From Ructibacterium gallinarum (GTDB lineage: Bacteria; Bacillota; Clostridia; Monoglobales; Monoglobaceae), in assembly GCF_014982785.1 (NCBI RefSeq), contig NZ_JADCKB010000028.1, forward strand, positions 1 through 34,907: a stretch of 34,907 nucleotides of DNA, given 5' to 3'. The notes beneath the pieces are model-generated. The model saw nothing but the letters and a program-made list of their open reading frames with translations. It ran no database searches and had not been told where the DNA came from. Shown piece by piece: positions 9,200 to 16,950 of the stretch; within the stretch, counting starts at the first letter, position 1; every line of letters starts with the position of its first letter. The position numbers were made by a program, and so were the translations under genes.

Positions 9200-9400
9200 C
9201 TTCCTAAAATGATTGCCTGTTCGTTGAAGAGAAACATATCGAAATTGTCATTTTTTAAACTTCCAATGAGCGGATTTATCATTTTTGCAAGCTGAAAACG
9301 AAGCCTAAAAAGGCAGGTGCTATTCCCTGCCCCAATGGGTTCCGGAAAAGAAAAATATATTTATGTTATACCTCCTTGCTTTTGGCAGATGATAGCCTGA
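9200..9400 (-). pseudogene. Decayed duplicate of the GH38 5' end and ribosome binding site
   Basis: This stretch aligns with 8648-8850, the first ~55 codons of GH38 plus its upstream region. Near-identical blocks are CCCAATGGGTTCCGGAAAAG and the GTTATACCTCCTTG that holds the ribosome binding site. The start codon has changed from ATG to ATA (CAT at 8811-8813, TAT at 9362-9364) and small indels break the frame. No homology continues past about 9200, where the AT-rich promoter segment begins. It is the stub of a second GH38 copy that was deleted or never complete. No ORF remains in it. Confidence 0.85.
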
Positions 9401-9474
9401 GGACCCGCCAACCCTTTCGGTATCATGACTTTGCCGCAAAATATGGCGGCCTTCCGAAGAGTGACGAGTCCTCA
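9398..9474 (-). ncRNA. Predicted structured RNA element upstream of the GH38 stub
   Basis: A 77-nt segment closes with a 12-bp helix (9463-9474 with 9398-9409, two G:U pairs). Two inner helices are nested inside: CCGAA/TTCGG (9454-9458 with 9416-9420) and GCGGC/GCCGC (9446-9450 with 9433-9437, 8-nt loop). A single-stranded AAAGUCAUGAUA strand lies between them on the minus-strand RNA. It ends about 20 bases upstream of the duplicated ribosome binding site, a leader-like position, and has no T-run after it. I match it to no known riboswitch class. The minus strand is assumed from the neighbouring genes, since the helix itself would form on either strand. Confidence 0.5.
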
Positions 9475-9544
9475 TGGTAAAAATATTTTAGAAGTGTTAT
9501 TCAAAGCGCAGCTCAAAAAGAGCCACCCTCTGTTTTTAATGTGT

Positions 9545-11170
9545 TTATTCCTCTATTTCCTTTAATGTATTTGAGTAACGTTCATAAGCGGTTTGATTGA
9601 CCTTAACAACATCTTCGATCCCCATATTGATCAATGTTTTTTGATAGTCTTCATAGTTATCAAAGCTTTCACGGCCTGTAATAAATTTGTTGATCATTTC
9701 ATTATTATAGCTGTTGATTTCGTTAAATGTAGTAATAGCCGTATCCAGCTCTTCATCAGTAAATTTTAAAACAGGAACTGTTCTTGTTGTATCACAGTCT
9801 TTCCAGACGTCAATGGCTGCTTTCTGTTCCGGAGCCATATATTGATCAAAATAATCCATGCTCTGTTCCATAGGATAACCGGTTGCTACGGTATATTGTC
9901 CCAGCATTTCTGACATGGCTTTTCCAGGGGTATTGGTGATTAGTTCGGTATAGGTGGGTACGCCGTCTTTCATCGTATAGGATTCTCCTTCGACGCCAAA
10001 GCTCAGCAGCGTTTGCCCTTCTTTGCTGTAGGCGTAATCCGCAAATTTAGTGGCGGTTACCGGGTCTTTGCATGCCGTGGTAATAGATAGACCCATACGG
10101 GCAGAAAGCGGAGACGTGTATTCTAAGTTCAGGTTATAGTTTTTGCCATTAGATGAAGTTAGCCAAGGCATGGCTGAAAGTTCAAAATTGGGGTCAATGG
10201 GTTCCATGAGGGTATTGATCCTGGCGAGTCCGCCTCCGGCAAGGCCAAACCACATGGCGGCCTGCCCGTTGGAAATTTTGGTATCAAACTGATTTCGCTC
10301 TGTAATGGCATAATCAGGGTCTAACAATCCTTCATTATACAGTCTGTTTAAATACTGCAGCATTTCTTTATATTCGGGCTGCAGCCAGCCGCATTGAAGA
10401 TTGTTATTATCATCCAGATAGAAGCTGGCAATACCCCACCACGCAGAAAGGTAACTGAGACCGTTTCCGCTTTCCATAATAAATGGAATTTCGTCAGCTT
10501 CCCCATTGCCATTAGGATCGCCTTCTTTGATGGCCTTGAGCACTGCATATAATTCATCTGTATTGGTAGGCATTTCAAGATTCAATTTATCAAGCCAATC
10601 TTGTCGGATCATAAAACCGTTAAATACGCGCAATTCGGGTTCATTCCGCAGGAATTGGAAAGAATAAAGAAAACCGTCTGCGTCTACTGCCTGTGCATGC
10701 AGGCTGGGATTTTCTTTTAAAATTTCTACATAATTGGGAGCGTATTGCCCCATCAGGTCATCCAACCGAAGGATCTGCTGGTTGTTATAGGCGGTTTTCT
10801 CCTGCCCGTCGCTCCAATAATTAATAAGAATATCCGGAAGATCATTAGAGGCCAACAGCAAATTCATTTTTTCGTTGGTTACATGTTGAAAGTCAAGTTG
10901 CACATTGGTGCGTTTGGCGTATTCCTGGAAGAGAGGAATTTCGTTAAAAGAACTTTTGCCTGTAGGCGCCGTTAAAATCACTGCAATTGTTAGTTTGCTG
11001 TCATTATTTCCAAAGGGAAGAGTAATTTCTTCTGGTGTGGCCGTATTTACGTTCAGCGGCGTAGTGACTTCTTGGGTTACATTGGTACTGGTGTCATTGC
11101 TTTTGCATCCGCTCAGCAAAGCCAACGCAGTAATAGCGGCTATACATATAATGGAATTTCTTTTTCGCAT
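9545..11170 (-). CDS. Extracellular solute-binding lipoprotein of a sugar ABC importer (LipO/YtcQ type)
   Basis: This 541-residue protein has a lipoprotein signal MRKRNSIICIAAITALALL with lipobox LSGC (Cys22), so it is lipid-anchored outside the membrane. The mature part has the features of large (over 500 residues) family 1 solute-binding proteins that work with LplB/LplC-type permeases, including EGDPNGNGEADEIPF, the Ca-binding-like loop common in this group. AGGAGG stands seven bases before the ATG. It lies 45 bases behind the second permease gene. The likely ligand is an oligosaccharide from surface lysis of a uronate polymer, inferred from the enzymes downstream. No terminator is clear after it, so read-through into GH38 is possible. 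Confidence 0.9.
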   Translation of the reverse strand: MRKRNSIICIAAITALALLSGCKSNDTSTNVTQEVTTPLNVNTATPEEITLPFGNNDSKLTIAVILTAPTGKSSFNEIPLFQEYAKRTNVQLDFQHVTNEKMNLLLASNDLPDILINYWSDGQEKTAYNNQQILRLDDLMGQYAPNYVEILKENPSLHAQAVDADGFLYSFQFLRNEPELRVFNGFMIRQDWLDKLNLEMPTNTDELYAVLKAIKEGDPNGNGEADEIPFIMESGNGLSYLSAWWGIASFYLDDNNNLQCGWLQPEYKEMLQYLNRLYNEGLLDPDYAITERNQFDTKISNGQAAMWFGLAGGGLARINTLMEPIDPNFELSAMPWLTSSNGKNYNLNLEYTSPLSARMGLSITTACKDPVTATKFADYAYSKEGQTLLSFGVEGESYTMKDGVPTYTELITNTPGKAMSEMLGQYTVATGYPMEQSMDYFDQYMAPEQKAAIDVWKDCDTTRTVPVLKFTDEELDTAITTFNEINSYNNEMINKFITGRESFDNYEDYQKTLINMGIEDVVKVNQTAYERYSNTLKEIEE

Positions 11171-11214
11171 GAGAATACCTCCTAAAATAGTTTTTATTTT
11201 TTATAAAAATACAT

Positions 11215-12105
11215 TTATTCTTTTACAGCGCCAATCATTACCCCTTTTACAAAGTACTTCTGCAAAAACGGGTAGATACATAGGATCGGAACGGTTGAAA
11301 TAACAATGGTTGCGTATTTGATTGTTTCTGAAATTTGAACCTGCTCAATACCACTAGCTGCATTGCTGTTGATCAAGGAATCCGTTTCGTTCAAGATAAG
11401 AATTTCACGCAGGAAGAGCTGCAGCGGATATTTACTCCGGTCAGTTAAGTAAATCATAGCATTGAACCAGCTGTTCCAGGTTCCTACCGCATAATACAGT
11501 GTGATAACGGCAAAAACAGGCAGGCAAAGTGGAAAAATAATGCAAAACAGTACCCGCAGGTGACTTGCGCCGTCCATTCTAGCAGATTCTTCAAGAGAGA
11601 CGGGAATAGATGTCATATAAGTTCGCAGGATAATGACGTTGTATGCACTGACTGCAACTGGGAGAATTTGAGACAGACGCGTATTTAAGAGCCCCAGGTT
11701 TTGTATGTTCAAGTAGGATGGAATTAATCCTCCGTTGATAAACATAGTTAAGATAAGGATAATGTTAAAAAAGTTACGCAGCGGAAACTTTTTTCTGGAT
11801 ACGACATATGCGGCCATCATTGTCAGAGCATCACTTAAAATGGTTCCGATTACTACGTAAAAAAGAGTATTGGCATAACCTGTGGTGATATCTGGATTGG
11901 CAAGCACGGACTTATAAGCATCAAAGTGCAAACCAAGTGGTTTGAGAAGAAGACCGCTGTGCTGCATTAGCAAACTGGGAGAGGATAAAGAGGCCATGAT
12001 TACATAAATCATGGGATACAGGCAAATAAATGCTATGGCTAATAGGAGTATTAGATTAAAAACATCGAATATGTTTGCGCCAAGACTTTGTTTATATGTT
12101 TTCAT
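11215..12105 (-). CDS. ABC sugar importer permease (LplC/YtcP type)
   Basis: This 296-residue inner-membrane protein has about six hydrophobic segments and the binding-protein-dependent transport signature EESARMDGASHLRVLFCIIFPLC around residues 175-200 (the EAA loop that contacts the ATPase). The C-terminal GAVKE ending is usual for LplC. The ATG at 12105 is preferred because GGAG sits six bases upstream; an ATG four codons earlier at 12117 overlaps that site. It follows the other permease gene across a 176-base spacer with a hairpin. It forms the heterodimeric channel with the upstream permease. No ATP-binding subunit is encoded nearby, as is common when a shared MsmK/MsiK-like ATPase serves several importers. 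Confidence 0.92.
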   Translation of the reverse strand: MKTYKQSLGANIFDVFNLILLLAIAFICLYPMIYVIMASLSSPSLLMQHSGLLLKPLGLHFDAYKSVLANPDITTGYANTLFYVVIGTILSDALTMMAAYVVSRKKFPLRNFFNIILILTMFINGGLIPSYLNIQNLGLLNTRLSQILPVAVSAYNVIILRTYMTSIPVSLEESARMDGASHLRVLFCIIFPLCLPVFAVITLYYAVGTWNSWFNAMIYLTDRSKYPLQLFLREILILNETDSLINSNAASGIEQVQISETIKYATIVISTVPILCIYPFLQKYFVKGVMIGAVKE

Positions 12106-12154
12106 AAAAATCTCCATTCCGCCGCTGTGCGCCGGCCACGACGAGGTGTTTGCT

Positions 12155-12189
12155 ATCTCTTATCCGCACAGGAAAGAATGATAAGAGAT
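12155..12189 (-). repeat. Inverted repeat between the two permease genes
   Basis: ATCTCTTATC (12155-12164) and GATAAGAGAT (12180-12189) form a perfect 10-bp stem with a 15-base loop. No T-run follows on the minus strand, so it is not a classical terminator. It may tune the ratio or stability of the operon messages. Confidence 0.5.
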
Positions 12190-12281
12190 CTTTGGTTTTC
12201 GTATGTATTTTCGGTATCGTGCGGAAAAAGCTGCACGGGATCATCATTTTCATTCAGCGTTGTTCGTAAAGCCGCTAATTT

Positions 12282-13235
12282 TTACCAAAGTGTGGTATCG
12301 TTTACCTTGCCGGTAATATAGTTGGTTGCTACCAGCAAAAAGATATTAATAACGGTATTAAATAAACCGACTGCAGTAGAATAGCCATAATCGGGTGCAG
12401 CGCCAAACGCAATACGGTATACGTATGATGCAATAATATCTGCTTTGTCAAGCACCAAATCATTGTACATTAAGATAATTTTCTCATATCCAATTGACAT
12501 AATATTGCCGACACGCATGATAAACAAAATGACAATGGTTGGCATAATGCCCGGCAGAGTAACATGGAGGAGCTGTCGGAACCGCCCGGCTCCGTCAATG
12601 GCGGCGGCTTCATATAAATCTGCGCTCACACCAGCAATGGCGGCCAGGTAAATAATAGAGGACCATCCAATTTCCTGCCATACACCCGATAGGACATAGA
12701 TGGGAGTGAACCAATTCGGTTCTGTCATAAATGCGATTCGTTCTCCGCCGAAGAAGGCAATAATGTCGTTGATAATACCGTCACGCTGTACAAAATCCAT
12801 GACCAAACCAACAGCTACAACCAGAGAGATAAAGTGTGGCATATAGCTGACAGTTTGAATAATTTTTTTTGTTCTTCTCAAACGTAGTTCGTTTAGCAAA
12901 AGGGCAAAGATAATGGGAGCGGGAAAGCCCACCACAATGGATGCAATGCTGATACGAAGGGTATTTACAAGAGTTCTGGTAAAATTAGGGCTGGAGAAAA
13001 AATTTTCAAAATGTTTTAGCCCAACCCACGCGCTGCCCCATATCCCCTTTGCAGGGGCATAATTTTTAAAGGCAAGTACGATTCCTGTCATAGGTACATA
13101 ATAAAAAACAATATAATATACCAGCACAGGCAGAAAAATTAGATATAACTCATAATTTTGTTTGAGAGCCCGAATTATGCGGGTAGAAAGGGAATGGCTT
13201 GGATTTGCCAATATTTTAATTTGTTTTTTGCTCAT
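12282..13235 (-). CDS. ABC sugar importer permease (LplB/YtePtype)
   Basis: This 317-residue inner-membrane protein opens with the LplB-type motif LYLIFLPVLVYYIVFYYVPM (TM1), then GIVLAFKNY and the FENFF segment. The EAA loop is YEAAAIDGAGRFRQLLHVTLPGI (about residues 207-229). It has about six membrane segments and normal family length. Its ATG overlaps the TGA of the upstream AraC gene by four bases (ATGA), with GGAG upstream, so the two are translationally coupled. With the LplC-type permease and the lipoprotein it forms a CUT1-class oligosaccharide importer. Coupling to the regulator suggests that the AraC protein controls this transport operon. Confidence 0.92.
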   Translation of the reverse strand: MSKKQIKILANPSHSLSTRIIRALKQNYELYLIFLPVLVYYIVFYYVPMTGIVLAFKNYAPAKGIWGSAWVGLKHFENFFSSPNFTRTLVNTLRISIASIVVGFPAPIIFALLLNELRLRRTKKIIQTVSYMPHFISLVVAVGLVMDFVQRDGIINDIIAFFGGERIAFMTEPNWFTPIYVLSGVWQEIGWSSIIYLAAIAGVSADLYEAAAIDGAGRFRQLLHVTLPGIMPTIVILFIMRVGNIMSIGYEKIILMYNDLVLDKADIIASYVYRIAFGAAPDYGYSTAVGLFNTVINIFLLVATNYITGKVNDTTLW

Positions 13236-13936
13236 GACTTTTCTCCTTTTATTGTGTTTTGCTGAAGATAGTGGCTGGGAGATGCCCCGGTGTATCGCCC
13301 GAACGTCCGGTTAAAGGTGGTTCGGGATAAAAAACCCGTGGCCTTCATGGCTTCCGCAATGGACAGACCGTTTTGCAGCAGTTGTTTTGCGTATTCCATT
13401 TTCGACTTATTGACAAAGGTTTTAAAGTTGACGCCTGTATTTTTCGGAAAAATTCGGCTGACATAGGAAGGCGACAACCCAACATATTTTGATACATCGT
13501 GCAATGAAATATCAGCTTCAATATTTTCAATAATATAATGTCTAATTTTAAAAATCAATTTTTGGTGTTCGATTGCACTTTTAAAGGGCTCCTTATCAAG
13601 AAGTAAAAAGGGCTGAATTAGGTCATCTTTCAGCTGTTTTGCACTTTTTTTATATACTTCAAAATCAAGTGTTGGAAGCTCTGCACACAATCCAGTTTCA
13701 AAGAAGTTTAGTTCCTTTAAAATTTTAACCAAGGTAGCTGCAAATTTAAATCTGAGAATGAGCAGTGCATATGGCCTAAACAGCTCTCCGATGGTTTCTT
13801 CAACTACGCCAGAGAGTACAGAAAGCGCTTGCGGCGAGCGCCCTTCTAAAAATGATGAAATCACCAGATTTTCGGTTTGAGAAGGATAAATGTTTTCCAA
13901 CTCCATACTGAGAAAGTGATTGTCATATGGTTTCAT
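13232..13936 (-). CDS. AraC-family transcriptional regulator
   Basis: This 234-residue cytoplasmic protein has a C-terminal AraC double helix-turn-helix at about residues 130-228. The first HTH is near ISLHDVSKYVGLSPSYVSRIF and the second near SIAEAMKATGFLSRTTFNRTF, followed by YTGASPSHYL. The N-terminal ~125 residues match no sensor I recognise and contain no receiver Asp pocket, so it is not a response regulator. It resembles the linker plus output part of a YesN protein without its receiver. It is first in the importer operon and couples to the first permease (ATGA overlap). GGAGG precedes its ATG. It probably activates this operon and perhaps the divergent SLH genes when a saccharide is present; this is inference. 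Confidence 0.9.
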   Translation of the reverse strand: MKPYDNHFLSMELENIYPSQTENLVISSFLEGRSPQALSVLSGVVEETIGELFRPYALLILRFKFAATLVKILKELNFFETGLCAELPTLDFEVYKKSAKQLKDDLIQPFLLLDKEPFKSAIEHQKLIFKIRHYIIENIEADISLHDVSKYVGLSPSYVSRIFPKNTGVNFKTFVNKSKMEYAKQLLQNGLSIAEAMKATGFLSRTTFNRTFGRYTGASPSHYLQQNTIKGEKS

Positions 13937-13975
13937 AATCAGTCCTCCTGCTGCGTTCTAAAACACATCAATTAA

Positions 13976-14004
13976 ATTATACATGGCTAACCATTTAAAT
14001 TCAA
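13976..14004 (-). promoter_or_regulatory. Sigma-A promoter of the AraC-importer operon
   Basis: On the minus strand TTGAAT (14004-13999), 17 bases and a perfect TATAAT (13981-13976) precede the AraC start at 13936 by 40 bases. Confidence 0.75.
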
Positions 14005-14020
14005 TGGATTGTTTCAAGAA

Positions 14021-14082
14021 AAAAAGTGTAATTTTTAAAGAAATTGCTTATGTAATTCGTTTATTTCTATGACAAAAAGTGT
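14021..14082. promoter_or_regulatory. Direct repeat AAAAAGTGT in the divergent promoter region
   Basis: AAAAAGTGT occurs at 14021-14029 and again at 14074-14082, 53 bases apart, which is close to five helical turns. One copy lies just upstream of the minus-strand promoter and the other abuts the -35 of the plus-strand candidate. AraC-type activators often bind such direct repeats. The repeat is short and the region AT-rich, so chance is possible. Confidence 0.35.
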
Positions 14083-14085
14083 GAA

Positions 14086-14114
14086 TAGACAATTAAATTT
14101 TTATGTGTTAATAT
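14086..14114 (+). promoter_or_regulatory. Candidate promoter of the SLH-protein genes
   Basis: TAGACA (14086-14091), a 17-base spacer and TAATAT (14109-14114) match at five and four positions. The leader to the start at 14246 would be about 125 nt and holds a 6-bp hairpin (AAAGCA/TGCTTT, 14196-14211). Confidence 0.45.
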
Positions 14115-14245
14115 TTTTTTAGAAATATGTAATAGTCTTTTTAATCCAAATGCGGCAACGGAAGAAAAAGGCACATTGTCACTATTTCTAAGGTAAAAGC
14201 AGATATGCTTTATCTATCAAATTTGTTGTAACAGGAGGAAATAGA

Positions 14246-16921
14246 ATGTTGAAAAAAGGTATACATCTGTTACTTGCTTTTTTACTGTGTATCACTGGAC
14301 TTTCGTCGGTAAATGTATTTGCGGCAGAGGAGGTTTCAGAATCCATTATAGTAGAAATGCAGGCGTTCGACATTGTCAGAGGGGATGAAGAGGGAAACCT
14401 CAACCTTGATGACGCGGTAAGTCGTGCAGAATTTAGTGCCATGATGGTGAGAATGCTTAAAATGGAGGAATGGTACTACACAGACTACGCGTTTACGGAT
14501 GTTTCCACAGCAGATTGGTTTTATGAAGATGTAATGCGGTTAACGACGGTAGGCATCATTGCCGGTTTTGAGGATGGTACATTCCGCCCGAATCATTCTA
14601 TTACGACTGCTGAAGCGGCTAAGATGATTGTTGTCGCGTTGGGATATGGAGGTGAAGCGGAAGCATCAGGCGGATACCCCAGCGGATATGTGGCTATGGC
14701 AAGCAAATTGGGCGTGCTTTATGGTGCGGATATTGCTTCGGAAGCACTGACACGGGCCGATGTTATTATTATGCTCTATAACAGCATGGATATTTCCTTG
14801 TTGGAACCGGAATTTATTGGAAGTGATAACCTGATGGTAAGTGGCACAACAATACGTGATTTGCATCTTTATCAGGGAAGTAATGGAATTTTTGCAAAAA
14901 AGAAAGGTTATGTTACGGCAACACCGGAAATCTGGCTTATAACGCCTTATCCTGATTTACAGCCAAACGAGGTTGTAATTGATGGGGTGGTAATGGATGC
15001 CAATGGATATGATGTAACTTCCTATTTGGGAATGGAGGTTACTTATTATGTTTCCGGAGATAATGAACTTGGTCCCTACACTTTGCAGGGAATTTCTCCA
15101 ACCGACAAAAATACGGTTTACGAATTCGATGAGGAAACTTATGTTGGAAGAAGCGGTAATAATCTGACTGTATATGAAGAGAATAGAACCAGAAACTACC
15201 GGATGGATGACTTTTGTATCTTAGTTCGTAATTTACGTCCAATTATGGCCCCTACAGACAAGGATTTTACATTGAGCCGCGGTAATGTGAGGATGATAGA
15301 TAACAACGGAGATCATGCCATTGACTATGTGTTTATAGAAGAATTTGAAAGCGTATTAATTGAACGTGTTTCAGAGGATGAAATTTGGCTGGATGCTACA
15401 ACGCCATATCATGATTTGGTATATTTTGATGTACTGAAGAACAGTGATATTACTTATTTTATAGAAGATGCAGAAGGAAATGCCTTGAATCCGGAAGAGC
15501 TGACGGCGGGGAGTGTGCTGAGTATTATCTCTGACGGCAGCAACGTTTATAAGATGATTTTAGGTCAGGAAGAAACAATTACCGGTATGATTACGAGTTT
15601 AAATGGTGAAGATGGAAAAGAATTTATAGCAATCGACGGTACGGAGTATGATTTGGAGCCTGGATCCGATTTTGATATTACAGTCGGTATTGAGGTTACG
15701 TGTGCATTGAATTTCCGGGGTGAAGTAGCCAGTATCAAACAGGCAGAAAATACCTATTCTTATGGATATGCTTTGGCAACGGCCCAGGATGGATTCAGTT
15801 ACAAGGTAAAGATGCTGTGCCCCGGACCTTTCAAAGCGGAAGTGAAGATTGAAGACGAAGATGAAGATGACGCTGTAGAAACCCAGATTTTAAAGGGTTC
15901 CAATTCTGATGTTGTTACCTTGTTCTTGGCAGAAAAGGTACGGGTAAACGGGGAAAAGATAGAGGATAGTGAAGCGGCGAATATCATGTCGCAAAATGGA
16001 ATCGTGAAATACCGGTTAAATTCCGATAATCAGATTAGTGTTGTGGATACTCCGGAACTGGTAGGAACGGATATTATGGGTTCGGCGCAGAAGCGGAAAT
16101 ATAATGGTTATGAGCAAATCTTTGGCGGGATTGGTGCAGGTGCTTTTGCCGTAACTGAAGAAACCAGTGTACTTTGTATTCCTGATTATGAAGGAGTCAC
16201 AAGCGATAAAGACTATTTGGCAACCGTTGAGATTTTAGATGGTAGCACTTATGTGGTGAATGGTTATGACATGGATGCCGAAGATGAGGTCGCTAAGCTG
16301 ATTGTAATTGAAGTGCCGCTCCGGTACAGTACGGCTGGTGATTTGGAAGAAGATGCGCCTGCTGTTTTGGAAAATGTTATTACTCAGCTTGATGAAGAGG
16401 GAAATGAGATTAAAGTTTTGGTATATTGGCAAGATGGAGAGCAAAAAACAACAGAGGTTGACTCCGATTGTGATGTTTCCGATTTGCAGGCGGGAGATGT
16501 TTTTTTGGCAGCTTTGGGTGCCACCAGCGAAAATATTTTACAGATTCAGAAAATTGTCAGCCTGGTTGGAATTGAACCCGGTTCTGTAAGCTTGGGCAGC
16601 GGTTCCAGTTCCCTTTTGGGAGGCACTATCAATACAGGCTATCCTATGAAAATTGCATACAACAAAATTGATGATGCAAATAACAGAAGGGTTGACGTTG
16701 TTACGCTTGGCCTTGACAATAACTGCCTTCAGCAGAGAAATATTAACATCAATGTGCGTAATGCCCCGGATGTATATATTTATGATGCGAAAAGAAATGT
16801 GGTGTCAGTGGGAGATACAAGTATGATCCCGCCTTGCGGCACAAACACCGCTGACGCGGATATGGTCATGGTTTACGAGAAGGATTTGAAAGTACAACTG
16901 GTTGTTATTGTAACACAATAG
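14246..16921 (+). CDS. Exported SLH-domain protein of unknown function
   Basis: This 891-residue protein has a signal peptide (residues 1-27, ending NVFAA) and SLH modules at the N-terminus (about 33-182), with the repeated pattern FTDV..WFYEDV..G.I.GFEDGTFRPN.SITTAEAAKM. SLH modules bind pyruvylated secondary cell wall polymer and would fix the protein to the wall. The remaining 700 residues are acidic and beta-rich, with no catalytic domain I recognise. An acidic patch EDEDEDD is at about residue 537. AGGAGG precedes the ATG. It is the first of four exported-protein genes in a row, and the next gene starts 29 bases after its stop. It could be a structural or glycan-handling surface protein; the function is unknown. 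Confidence 0.88.
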   Translation: MLKKGIHLLLAFLLCITGLSSVNVFAAEEVSESIIVEMQAFDIVRGDEEGNLNLDDAVSRAEFSAMMVRMLKMEEWYYTDYAFTDVSTADWFYEDVMRLTTVGIIAGFEDGTFRPNHSITTAEAAKMIVVALGYGGEAEASGGYPSGYVAMASKLGVLYGADIASEALTRADVIIMLYNSMDISLLEPEFIGSDNLMVSGTTIRDLHLYQGSNGIFAKKKGYVTATPEIWLITPYPDLQPNEVVIDGVVMDANGYDVTSYLGMEVTYYVSGDNELGPYTLQGISPTDKNTVYEFDEETYVGRSGNNLTVYEENRTRNYRMDDFCILVRNLRPIMAPTDKDFTLSRGNVRMIDNNGDHAIDYVFIEEFESVLIERVSEDEIWLDATTPYHDLVYFDVLKNSDITYFIEDAEGNALNPEELTAGSVLSIISDGSNVYKMILGQEETITGMITSLNGEDGKEFIAIDGTEYDLEPGSDFDITVGIEVTCALNFRGEVASIKQAENTYSYGYALATAQDGFSYKVKMLCPGPFKAEVKIEDEDEDDAVETQILKGSNSDVVTLFLAEKVRVNGEKIEDSEAANIMSQNGIVKYRLNSDNQISVVDTPELVGTDIMGSAQKRKYNGYEQIFGGIGAGAFAVTEETSVLCIPDYEGVTSDKDYLATVEILDGSTYVVNGYDMDAEDEVAKLIVIEVPLRYSTAGDLEEDAPAVLENVITQLDEEGNEIKVLVYWQDGEQKTTEVDSDCDVSDLQAGDVFLAALGATSENILQIQKIVSLVGIEPGSVSLGSGSSSLLGGTINTGYPMKIAYNKIDDANNRRVDVVTLGLDNNCLQQRNININVRNAPDVYIYDAKRNVVSVGDTSMIPPCGTNTADADMVMVYEKDLKVQLVVIVTQ

Positions 16922-16950
16922 ATTTTAGAAAGAAGGAGTGTTATATTATC

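Noticed and set aside
9398-9474. c-di-GMP-I riboswitch or hammerhead ribozyme
   Set aside because: The strand GCAAAGUCA recalls c-di-GMP-I aptamers, but the second hairpin and the GNRA tetraloop stem are absent. The hammerhead core CUGAUGA is also absent.
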